In this document: positions 24,701 to 43,307 of the stretch, in pieces
Layout: the number at the start of each line of letters is the position of its first letter
Numbering within the stretch: the first letter of the stretch is position 1
NCBI GenBank assembly: GCA_018389105.1
Contig: JACATO010001040.1
Location: 434,001-498,000 of the forward strand
DNA from: Nautilus pompilius
Lineage: Eukaryota; Mollusca; Cephalopoda; Nautilida; Nautilidae
Reading direction: 5' to 3'
Length of the DNA stretch: 64,000 nt
Notes under the pieces: model-generated
What the model saw: the letters and a program-made list of their open reading frames with translations, nothing else
Database searches by the model: none
Told to the model about the DNA's origin: nothing
Made by a program: the position numbers and the translations under genes

Positions 24701-26701
24701 TCCTGTACTGTTCTATTCTATATGCTGTGCTGCACTATACTACTATTGTTCTATGCTATACACTACTAATATAAAACTATACTGACTTTGTACTTATGCT
24801 ATATCAATATTATGCTACATTAATGCAATATACTCTACTGTTACTTTATATACTAAGTAATTCCAATACTGACCACTAAAATCTTCAAAATAACAGATAA
24901 AATAATACTGCAAATACAACAGAATTCACATATATTGAACAAGCAAGGTTAGACCGTTTTGCATTCCCTGTGATTAACACACATTTCCAACCAGCCAAAC
25001 ATTTATGTATATAATTTTACAGACACTGGATGTTCAGGTCTCATGTAAAGCGCCTACCTACACCACCTTTCATCCCAGTAAGTATGTCTGTTCCTAAAAT
25101 TTCCGTGAAATGTCTTGACTCTACTTTAATTGTGAGATTTTCTTTTGTATGATGATGAAAATCTTTCAGTGGCTTCAAAAGACTTTCATTTTAAAGATAA
25201 AATTATCAAATTCTTTTCACTTTTTCAATTATACAGAAAGAAGGTCCTGGCCCAGGAACCTATGAGATATTAAGACCTGCTGTGTGTGCCTCCACATCCA
25301 TTTTCAAATCCAGAACACCTCGTTTTCCATCTTCATATACGGTATTTAAGAAACAGTTTACAAAATCAACAAATCATTTGAAATTTGGTAAAATGAATCG
25401 CCATCCATAGACTAATAGGCTAGCTATTGCCTGTTTCCTATATAAAAGATGAATATTGGTGCATTGGTAACAGGTGTACCAAGTTTTGCTTACCAGTGTT
25501 ATGTCACAGTTGATGTGTTCAAATCCAGTCACAGACCAATACTGATGTGTGGATATTCTGAAAACTGCTCAAATATCACCCTCTTTTATGATGAATCTTT
25601 AAAAAATAGAAGTGCACAGATAAAACTTAATGATTTGCATACAAATGGTCAATGATACATATCCATCTGTGTTAAGATTTCTCTCTTATTGCAACAAACC
25701 TTTTTCTTAGTAATTATGTTTAGATGACTACTATTTTTCTATACAGGAAAAGAATTTGAGTAAAATTAGAGAATTTACATGCTTTGCTGGAGTTATGTGA
25801 AAATTCAGCAACATTTATGAGAAGGCATCTATTGTATAGTTGATACTTTCAGCTGCTACTATTGAGTTTTATAGTTGTTTTCAAATTCAACTTGCTTGTT
25901 GCATGTCTAAAATGTCAGAGTTTTAATTGGAACTCCAAGAAACTTTTGAGTTATGTTAATTAGATGAGACTGACTACATACATTGTTGGGTTCCTGTGCT
26001 TTTTATATGAAACCTGACAGATTCAACAAAGACACTCTACCATCCACCATTTGTGTTTTTCTTCAACACTGTTAGACTAAATGATGTGATAACTATCTAA
26101 GTAAAGAAAAATAAACAAAGTGTATGAAACACACATCAACAGGTGAATAGAATAGATGAACCAACTCTTTCAAAAACTTTTGGAATAAAGTAAGAAGCTG
26201 TAGGAATTTTATTTTGTAAATTTACCAAAATAAAGTCCTCTGTGCACTGACAGATTTTTTTTTTTTTTTTTTTTCATTTTGAAGGATTTTAAGATGTTTC
26301 TCCATGGAGCCATTTACCAATATTGCAGAATTTTGTTTGTGTACATACTGTGAGAAACAAAGCATTTTATATGCATACACTTCCACTAGCATCATCGTTC
26401 CTTCCTATCAGGTTAATTGGATGTTGGTTGGAAAAAACGATACTTTGATTAATTAACAATTCTGAGCTACAGGAGAGAATTGTTTTGCAAAAAAACAAAA
26501 AAAAAAGTGTTTGTTGGGGCGGGACAAGAAATAACCCCATCAAAAAATTAAATAAAAAGGGTTTAATCATTTTTGTTTGGTCTCAAATTCTTTCAGAAGG
26601 TTCCAGGTCCAGGAACATACGAAAAAATTGACCAGTATCCATTGTCAGATATACTTCGCACTCTGGCCAGGAATCGTGGGGTTGTATACTCAAGTCAGTA
26701 G
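15764..26701 (+). CDS. STPG4: STPG4-like sperm-tail PG-rich (SHIPPO) repeat protein, 8 exons
   Basis: Eight exons joined by GT-AG introns give a complete 227-residue frame: 15764-15784, 16172-16246, 19525-19688, 23157-23238, 24499-24575, 25023-25077, 25237-25341 and 26597-26701. The N-terminal third carries a REVWWRKDLKPTPIPGSYKT block. Three PG-rich repeats follow: PTPIPGSY (about residue 33), GPGPGTYE (about 161) and VPGPGTYE (about 195), plus LLLPGAYEQKDFLQ and SYSFKDVGRNT. That order and the spacing match vertebrate STPG4 (C2orf61, roughly 250 residues, from memory) rather than the longer multi-repeat ODF3/STPG2 proteins. Family members are linked to the sperm tail or germ cells; mammalian STPG4 has been tied to gonadal expression and paternal chromatin. 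The start was chosen because MAAPPTS is the only upstream in-frame ATG exon with a consensus donor. Tandem AATAAA hexamers at 26836-26846 are a likely poly(A) signal. The gene lies tail-to-tail with calmodulin. Confidence 0.85.
16172..16246 (+). CDS. STPG4: STPG4-like exon 2
   Basis: Acceptor TTATTTTCAG ends at 16171 and donor GTAGGT begins at 16247. Encodes 25 residues in phase 0, KKKMIQLKYDPPVTCREVWW then RKDLK. The double-Trp WWRK motif is the most recognisable N-terminal signature of STPG4. Confidence 0.85.
16850..17090 (+). pseudogene. CR1-like LINE reverse transcriptase fragment I
   Basis: Within STPG4-like intron 2. The plus strand reads NKLKKLADGIKLYG, then after a stop LNKWTAKWQMNFNQSKCKC and THMD. 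This matches the palm-to-thumb part of non-LTR reverse transcriptases ('FADDTKLY ... LNKL..W..KWQM.FN..KCKVMHIG'); the catalytic ADD reads ADG here, so it is dead. It ends without recognisable borders and is followed by a SINE-like unit. Confidence 0.55.
17461..17760 (+). repeat. tRNA-derived SINE-like unit
   Basis: Starts with a box-A-like TGGCTCATTGG (17463-17473) and CTACTGGACTGTTAAGG, followed by a degenerate box-B-like GGTCTAGATTC (17493-17503). The same CTACTGGACTGT core occurs in the SINE-like unit at 32488. The 3' body carries TTACCTCCCTT (17510-17520) and TTATCTCCCTT (17704-17714). It sits between the two LINE fragments. The 3' border is uncertain. Confidence 0.4.
17800..18630 (+). 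pseudogene. CR1-like LINE reverse transcriptase fragment II, interrupted
   Basis: A second partial copy of the same reverse transcriptase region, beginning with a decayed KLEKFAND stretch and continuing to LRFKVLMKPYLEYVFQTWCP just before a 369-bp element at 18080-18448. Past the element the same frame resumes if one TA is removed, giving WKEVQRHFTRMIWRMKHFGY and then stops. The joined pattern 'P.LEY..Q.W.P .... EVQRR.T.MI' is the usual C-terminal end of CR1/L2-type reverse transcriptases. It is therefore older than the insertion. Intronic to STPG4-like. Confidence 0.6.
18080..18448 (+). mobile_element. Internally deleted Tc1/mariner-like element with TA target duplication
   Basis: The ends are inverted repeats: CAGAGTGCCCCACAAAAAAC at the left and, reading inward from the right, CAGGGTGCCCCACAAAAAAC, continuing AGGAAA after one base. 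Both sides carry a TA (18078-18079 and 18449-18450). The interior (18107-18331) encodes only the transposase C-terminus: SPDLNIMDFTMWG, a helix-rich stretch, then HRKHFEHHI and TAA, typical of IS630/Tc1-family endonucleases. Everything upstream of the last catalytic motif is missing, and one conserved Trp codon is TAG (VKAxNNI). It is a non-autonomous relic inserted into the older LINE fragment. Confidence 0.75.
19525..19688 (+). CDS. STPG4: STPG4-like exon 3
   Basis: Acceptor CTCCTATAG ends at 19524. Encodes the first PG repeat (PTPIPGSYKT) through LLLPGAYEQKDFLQ plus two bases. Two donors overlap: CAG|GTGTGA at 19687 and the better GTGAGT at 19689. Only the second keeps exon 4 open (giving LQVLAKVPASYSF), so the end is placed at 19688. 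Confidence 0.85.
19985..20620 (-). pseudogene. Tc1-like transposase pseudogene
   Basis: In STPG4-like intron 3. Minus-strand frames, in order, give VQCHLHKFGYKGHVC (the Tc1 'L...G...RVA' linker), then LLSDESCHQKFTFWL with the first catalytic Asp (SDES), then ENGTACHTFQVI (normally QDNA.CH, so the second Asp region is damaged), then QHIQLLPxVPRSPDIHLI (the 'LPWP..SPDLNPIE' motif). Frameshifts and stops separate all blocks. The element may reach from about 19750, where CAGTACTGCCAAAA looks like a Tc1-type end, to near 21000, but no matching opposite end was found. Confidence 0.65.
23157..23238 (+). CDS. STPG4: STPG4-like exon 4
   Basis: Acceptor TGGTTTCAG ends at 23156 and donor GTGAGC starts at 23239. 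Enters with one base completing the Val codon, then LAKVPASYSFKDVGRNTIFP and LYFKSDK. SYSFKD matches the corresponding SYSFKD/TYSFKD stretch of vertebrate STPG4 as remembered. Confidence 0.85.
24026..24242. mobile_element. Pogo/Tigger-like MITE
   Basis: A 217-bp unit with imperfect inverted ends: left CAGTAAAACCCCGATTTAAT; right, reversed, CAGCAAAACCCTGATTTAAC, differing at three of twenty bases. Left and right continue as GGACCCCC and AGACTAATGGGG. The CAGT-AAACC-CGAT pattern is like pogo/Tigger ends. It has no coding capacity and lies in STPG4-like intron 4. A flanking TA duplication is not clear, so the superfamily is tentative. Confidence 0.55.
24499..24575 (+). CDS. STPG4: STPG4-like exon 5
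   Basis: Acceptor TTTCTGCAG ends at 24498 and donor GTAAGT starts at 24576. Encodes NILRNYPGMYEMQKYLSMTV then EKYVI and two bases of Lys. YPGMYE is a divergent PG-rich repeat. Confidence 0.85.
25023..25077 (+). CDS. STPG4: STPG4-like exon 6
   Basis: Acceptor AATTTTACAG ends at 25022 and donor GTAAGT starts at 25078. Completes Lys and encodes HWMFRSHVKRLPTPPFIP, leaving in phase 0. HWMFRS matches an HFMFRS-like block in vertebrate STPG4 (from memory). Confidence 0.85.
25237..25341 (+). CDS. STPG4: STPG4-like exon 7
   Basis: Acceptor TTATACAG ends at 25236 and donor GTATTT starts at 25342. Encodes 35 residues beginning KEGPGPGTYEILRPAV, a textbook SHIPPO repeat, and ending SRTPRFPSSYT. Confidence 0.88.
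26597..26701 (+). CDS. STPG4: STPG4-like exon 8 (terminal)
   Basis: Acceptor ATTCTTTCAG ends at 26596. Encodes KVPGPGTYEKIDQYPLSDIL through VVYSSQ and a TAG stop at 26699-26701. The third clear PG-rich repeat opens the exon, so repeats 2 and 3 each begin at an exon start. Confidence 0.88.
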   Translation, partial: KVPGPGTYEKIDQYPLSDILRTLARNRGVVYSSQ

Positions 26702-28780
26702 GTGGAGCCACCATCATCGACCGCACTTACTAAGTCTTGTTGGTGTCTTCTCTGGAAAAAAAAAAAAAAAGAGACAAAATGTTTTTATTTAAAAATTTGT
26801 GCGTGTGAAAAAGTTGTATGCGACACAGGAAAGAAAATAAAATAAAGAAACTGATTTTGTTATGTTAATTTTCTTTTCTTTTCTTTACGACTGAGGAAAA
26901 TTTATGCCTTGGTTGGCAGGGTGAGTTTTCGGTGACTCTCTTTAAGCCTGTTTCTTTGCTGTGCGTCATTCTGGTGCTTGATAGCCTAAAGCAAAACCAT
27001 CGCTCTGTTCAGATTGGTTTTCGGCAGCGGTCATTCAAGAAATGACAATGAACAGCTGATGGGGAGATAAGAAAAATGGTAGCTGAAGAAGTCAGACTAT
27101 ACTGTTTTTGTGTTGTTGATGCAAGAAAGGTTGTTAGTGCTTATTTTATATAAATACTGTTAGTCATATCAGAGAACCCAGCTTATCTTACAAAAATAGC
27201 TGCACTTGCAAAATACAAGGTGTTTTTCCTCCCCCCATCTAATTGTTTTTTTCTTTTGATGATCAGATGAATGTGGGATTAAGTGAAGTAGAAAGCAAAG
27301 CAGCCACATCAGTGGCGAAATATTGTCTGCACTTTATTTGCCACTGCGCACAAAGAGGATTTTGATTGATTGATTGATGAGAAGTATTTTTCATACTCTA
27401 TGGGAAATAATGCATATTATTTTTTTGTTTACATAAACAATTGTAAATTAAAGTTGGTTTTCATAAATTATCAAATGCTAATAATGTCTCATGTAAAAGT
27501 AATTACCAATAGGACAAACTGGCTGTAGGTTAGCGCAGCATATTTATTTACTCAGTGTTGGGGTGGCTGTCTTGTAGTATCATTGCTCTTCTCTGTAGGC
27601 CGTTTTTAAGGTTTACAAAAACAAACCAATTTAGTGCATTCTGAGAGATTACCGTAATAAACAGGTGCCTGGTGCTGGCTGAAAATATGCAACTTTGCTT
27701 TCATTTACCTCCTAGCCGTACTTTAAGCCTACTTATTTTCAATACTCCCTCCACTACTAGTTCTATTTTAACTGTGTATTATTGCTCTCACTGTGTATCT
27801 TTAAAATAATTTAGGGATTTTTTGCAGCATAGAAGTCTCAATACAGCTCAAGGCCAAAATCTGACAAGATGTAGTTGTGCCCACAAATAACACAGGTGGT
27901 CTGATGAAATGTTTGCAGATGCACAACAAGAACAAGGTATGTGGAAAAAAGATGAGCTAATCAGACAATATTTCCTTTGTCGATAAAGTTTATAAATATA
28001 TATGATCTTCCTTCATTACACAATATAAAGTACAGGTAATACTAAAAGTTTTTATTTTTCAGTGCTCACTCAAACATTGCTAAACTTTATTAGAATGGCC
28101 CTTGTACTAGAATACATCCCTGAACTTAGTGATCTCCTTATATATTAGTAAGCATCAGTTTAAATCTGGCAGGAAAATAATAGAAATATTTGTTAAATGC
28201 ATCTTATTTTGAGGGCAGTCAATTCATTGTGTGTTCCTCTGGAACATGTACAAAAATTGCCTGTTAGATGGTGCAGAATCATTGGTTTGCTTAATCCAAA
28301 GCAGATGCCTTTCTAATTACCACCAGCTTGTTTTGATAAATTAAGATAGAGCAGTGTGATTTTCTCCAGCCATACCCTAATGGATATTGATCAAGCTACT
28401 TAACCTAATTGAAAATTGTCATGATTCTGAAGTAGTGTGAAATAGCAGCAAGGACATTCATCACTGGCACAACAAGTTAATTGATGTGTTGTTTCAATTA
28501 TAAATTTTTTTATTTTATTTTGTCTACAATTTTCTGTTATTGAAAACAGAATATCAGAAAATAAGAGCATACTGACAATGCTTGATGTAACTTTATTTTC
28601 ATAAATTTTGATACTTTTTTTATTTCTAGAATACTACTACCAACAACTCTGATGCCCTTCTATTTCTTGTATCCATTCCAGTCATTTTTTATCTTTTTAA
28701 ACTTTAGATAATTTATGACTGTTTTCCTCACTCACCTTTCTTTGCATGCCCATCTTACTGGCATCACTTTCAGCAGAAAA
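26702..28780. other. 3' UTR and intergenic gap between STPG4-like and LINE relic
   Basis: Starts with the STPG4-like 3' UTR; AATAAA hexamers at 26836-26841 and 26841-26846 probably end the transcript. The remainder is AT-rich, with a GATT repeat near 27363-27378. No exon or element could be supported. Confidence 0.5.
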
Positions 28781-28783
28781 GGA

Positions 28784-29320
28784 TCAGTATTTCAGACAGC
28801 TGATGATGGTGGTAATGATGAAGAAGAAGAGTAGTAATGTGTGTGAATGCTCAGCAATACCATTAACAAATTCCAGCCAAAGCTCTTTCTCCACATCAAT
28901 TTCCTGAAACCATTGTTGCAAGTCATTGCTGACAAAGAAGCCAGTTGCACCAATAATCATTGGGATGACCTCTGTTCTTGTGTATGTCCATAGCAGCCTC
29001 AGCTTGGCAGCTAGCAGGTCAGCTTTGAATATTGTTCTGTCTGTTGGTATCAGGTGGTCAGTAAGTGATGAGATGTCTTCCTGCTCTACAATTTGCTGTG
29101 GTATGTTCCCACCAGTTGGTCTTGACATTATAGTCCTTTCTCTGCTAGCCAGTAAACATATATAGTGAGAATGTTATGATAGGGTTTCACATCCTGCCAG
29201 AAGATGATTAATAGTTTCTATGTGTTTATAGTATATTCCTCAGTTGACTTTGTTCTTCAAAATTTGGTTGATGTAGTAGCAAGTAGACTTCTTGATCTTG
29301 TATGACTATATTCATTGTTT
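28784..29320 (-). pseudogene. LINE relic, C-terminal reverse transcriptase/endonuclease region (R4/Dong-like)
   Basis: Minus-strand blocks appear in order: YYINQILKNKVN and KHIETINHLLAGCETLS (the 'ETIDHL.SGC..LA' cysteine-histidine motif), then in an open 114-codon frame (29128-28784) DHLIPTDRTIF ... KLRLLWTYTRTEVIPMIIGA and TG. These match the 'IDMAVPSDRN...E.LW..KT.TIPVVIGALG' tail seen in invertebrate LINEs with a restriction-like endonuclease. A stop and frameshifts separate the blocks and the 'RPDIV' endonuclease segment is missing, so it is dead. Clade assignment is from memory of the motif and is tentative. Confidence 0.55.
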
Positions 29321-29329
29321 TTTGTGAGT

Positions 29330-32300
29330 ACCTTTCTTTTCCATTTTGGGAAGATGATTTCCATGCATGGCTTTTTGTTTCTAATTATTGCAATGTGTTC
29401 GTTAAGGTGTGATTTGACATAGGCAAGGTAACTTTTGTGCAACTCATGCTAGTGTCTTGTCTCATTCTTTTGATGGTTTGTCTCTAAAGACCATGCTGTT
29501 TTTTTCCTTTGGTGTATTTCTCAAGACAGAAGGTTGCTTTGTCTGTCTGTTCCTCAGATGACATCAATCCTCTACTTTGTTTGTACTACAGCCGATCTCT
29601 GCAGGTTTGTTTGTGGTATATCTTGCACCCACTAGGCCTTGTGTGCATGTTAGGTATCTGTATTTCTGTTCTCTGTCTAGCTATTCTAAATTTGGACTGG
29701 TATAGTAAAGCTACTTATGGCAGTGATCTTGTATTTTTGCATAGTTTTGTTTTGAGGACTTCCTCTATTTGGTGAATTAAAAAGAAATTTGTGTTATCTT
29801 TATGTTTCCCCACTCGTTGATATTTAGAAACACTTACATGCAGTCTAATTCTAGGTCCTTTTCAAAGGTTTTCTGGTAATTTATCCATGCACATGAAGGA
29901 TTTTTTCTTTAGGAAAGACATTATAAATTTAAATGGAATAGTAAATTATGTGTTGATCATTGTCAAATAAAATAAGCAGTACTGATTAAAATAACTTTAA
30001 AAAAGCAACAGCTATGGCATTTTTCCTGAGAGAAAAGTAGCAAGCTTGAATAATTAAGCAGATGTAATAGAAGTGTTTTCTTAAAATGATAAACCATTTT
30101 TTGTTGGATCACTTTCCCTTCTGATCTTTCCACTGTCTGGCTTTCTCTGATATCAGCTACATGAAGATACTTGTGAGGTGTTAGCATTCCCCATACAAAG
30201 GTTTTTTGTGGCTGCAGATGTTGATCAGCAGAATAAACAATTATCTTGAAAACTTTTCGAATTATGCTGGCATGTTTAAGATTATTTCCCTTTAATACCC
30301 CCCACCAACATCTAGATATGCATTTCTACTAATTAGATTAGCTAGTCAGATATACATATAGAGAGAGAGCAGTTTCTAGACTGCGTAAATTCTCTCTGTA
30401 ATCAATAGTTCTATTTTATACTAATAATGAATGTAAGAGCAGAAATCGAGAATATTTATTCATTCATTTCATTATCTTAATTATCTCCCTTGGACAGGAG
30501 TTTTCGAGTTTCTGGTTACCGCCGCTCAAATGAGACGGCTGAGTATATCGAAGTTTCTGTTCTTAGTGGTTTTTGACCGTAAGATGGATTGCTTCCTTGC
30601 TGCCTTGCCCCCTTTGTGCGGCGGTTAGCAAGACCGACTACGAAAAAATTATCCAGTCTGGGAGAAGTGACGCATAGAAGAAAACTACCGGCATTTTGGA
30701 TTTTTTTTTTTTTTTAATGTGACGAGTTGTCGCCCCTACCCGCCAGCACATTGCTCGAATATTTCATGCGGCCTATATAATATATATATGTATATTACGG
30801 TGAGTATACGTTTTGGAAAGAACACTGAAAATGCTCATATAGCGATAGTCCTCATGCATTAATTTAACCGAACTTTTAATAAATGGGCTTTACTCCTGTT
30901 CGCTTGATTACTGGATTGCTAGCCATTGATGTGCATAATTTCCTGTCCCAAAACGTTCGAAGGCATATAACCAGCTTCCTCCACTTGTGACAAACATTCG
31001 AGGCGAAGTTACTAGAATTTTGCTTAACTAGTAGGCTAATTAAGATATATACCTCATGCAATTCAATTATTTGATGTGAGGCTATTTTAATCGATATATT
31101 AACAATTTGTTTAAAATCTATTTCTTAAATAAAATAACCATACATAGATTAGACATTGACAAATTAATACTGAAATGTAATGGGCAAATTTCTTTGATAT
31201 TTAATAATCTAGTGCAGATTGTATGTATGGTGGACCAGCTAGCTTTATTGCCTTTTGATATCCTGGTCTCATGCAGTCAGGTGTGGTGGCCCCTTATCAT
31301 AGGCCAGTGCCCAGGAATGTGAGTCACAGTCATTCTTTTGGCCTTGCTCCAGTTATCAATAAACACCAGAGCATACTCATCCTGGACAAATCTAAACCAA
31401 TCCCACCACCTGTTGCTTGCCTAAAATCCCTACATACCGCACCTCTGGTCTTTCTCTCCAAAGTATTCATAAAAATATTAGTCACGCATTGTTCAAGCAG
31501 TTACAAAAAAGATATATGTAATTTCAAACTATTCAAACACCAGATGAGTCAGTGAGATCATTGCTTTGCTTATTTTTCACCATGTCGAGAGCCGTGCTAT
31601 TTAAAGTTTTTCTGCATGGTGTCCAATTTAATGATTTCATTTTAGTAACTGAGGCAGGGTTAGGGTTCCACCTAATTCCTTTCCTGGAAGGAAAAAGTGA
31701 AATTCAAAATAGTTTTTTTTTTTTTATCTTACAGTTATGGAGTAAAGTTTTGGTTTACTATTATTTTTTTTTTATGATGTACTACCCAGTGGTGCAATTT
31801 ACACAGATCAACTCTGTAACCAACAATGTACACGTAAGTACTTACAAGTAGGTATTGTTTTTCTTTACAGAATGAATCTAATCTCCAGTTCTTTAAGACC
31901 TGTTAAACTGTGCGCTTGAGTTCTTTCTCTAAATAAAAAAGGCATTTAAAATGCAGCTGGAAAAAAAAAACTGCAGAGCAAGTTCCGTATACACAGGAAC
32001 AGCATCCATTACATCCTCTGCAATACAAGCATAAAAGATATTTGTACATTCACTAAGGCAGCATTGATGCTCTTGGAATTAAGTTCATTATCTGGATGAC
32101 CAATTCAATATATTTGGAGTGTTCATTCAAAAAACCTCATGCTGAAAGATCAGGCTTCATGATTCTTTATCAAGGAAAGATGTGCAGGTTTCCTGTTATA
32201 AAAATGGGATCAGATCAGTCTCAAGAACAGTTCTTAGCAAACTTTATCATCAGATAAAAAATACTTTATTCCATCCAGTTTTGGCAAGCAGGACCTGTCC

Positions 32301-32480
32301 ATAAGCACATCAGTAATTCTTGTCTGGCACCATTGCTATTCTTATGCACTCAGCAAGATTGTAGTCATTGGATGGACATTAAAAATGCAGTATCTGTTCT
32401 GCCCAGTGATGTAATGTCCATCAGTATGCATGCCTGATTACCAATTAAACATTTTATTCATGAACCTACTACTAGCTTTG
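29330..32480. other. Intergenic region with a CpG-rich patch near 30.5-30.7 kb
   Basis: Mostly AT-rich without recognisable coding sequence; open frames at 29509, 31271 and 31552 have no recognised character. A patch at about 30500-30780 is visibly richer in CpG (GTTACCGCCGCTC, GCGGCGGTTAGC, AGTGACGCATAG) than anything nearby and is flanked by TTATCTCCCTT at 30481. It could be an unannotated promoter or first exon. Confidence 0.4.
30500..30780. promoter_or_regulatory. Small orphan CpG-rich patch
   Basis: CpG dinucleotides, scarce in surrounding DNA, cluster here together with a TGACGCA (CRE/AP-1-like half-site) near 30668. No gene start with a convincing ATG and donor was identified on either strand. 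Function is unknown; a promoter for a non-coding or unrecognised transcript is possible. Confidence 0.25.
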
Positions 32481-32487
32481 GCCTAGA

Positions 32488-32610
32488 CACAAAATGGCTC
32501 GGTGGTTAGGCTACTGGACTGTCAGGATGAAAGCCTAGTTTGGTCAGTCAGAAGCAGCTGAAATTCTGATAGATTGTGCACTATACATCCCACACACACA
32601 AAACAAGGAT
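32488..32610 (+). repeat. tRNA-derived SINE-like unit
   Basis: Box-A-like TGGCTCGGTGG (32495-32505) followed by TTAGGCTACTGGACTGTCAGG, a degenerate box B and a CACACACACAAAA tail. The CTACTGGACTGT core is shared with the unit at 17461, which argues for one family. It lies downstream of the calmodulin stop, possibly in the 3' UTR, antisense to the transcript. Confidence 0.45.
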
Positions 32611-33338
32611 TTTAATGCTACAGTGAATGAAGGCCATAAATTTTATTTTATCTAGATGTTTTTTGTCATGCTCATAAACTTCAAGATGAACATCTCAAAT
32701 AACCCCCCCAATCCCAAAGGCATTTAATGAGTTTCGGTTCAATTAAGTGAAAAATTTCAGTCCTATTTTGTATTTTAAAATATTTAGTACTACAGCCCAA
32801 CATGGCTAAACAGAGTTGCAAAAACTGTAATCTTTCCTTTTTGATCCTATTTTATACAAATATAAATAGACAAAGTTAACCAAAATATAAAAACTTTTAA
32901 TTCAAAGAAAGTAAAAAATAAAATAAAACAAAAACAAACAAACAATTAATTTACAATTATTTTTATTTGAATGAGATCTGATGGACTGGCATGGAAAAAA
33001 GACAGCAAAGTTTGGCTTGGCTGGAAGGCAGAAAAATTTTTTACATCTTTGAAAAATATGGAGTTAGGACCAGTGGACTGAAACTATACTACAGAGGTCA
33101 AAGTCAGATGGAAAAGGGGTTGTTTTTTTTTTTTGTGAGAGAGAGAGAGAGATATTACAGCACCACTACCAGGAGAAAGAACTGTATAGACAGACCATCC
33201 CAGGTACAGCAGAATGTGCGACTAGATACAGGAACTTGAGCTGTACACATACAGATGAGAGATGCCAGGATGAAACTGCAGTGTGAATAAACTTTTCTCT
33301 GCTTATTTATATATATATATATATGTATATATTTTCTT

Positions 33339-43307
<9,969 letters not shown>

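Noticed and set aside
28926-29165. 79-codon plus-strand frame
   Set aside because: Exact shadow of the minus-strand LINE relic, which shows the recognisable motifs.
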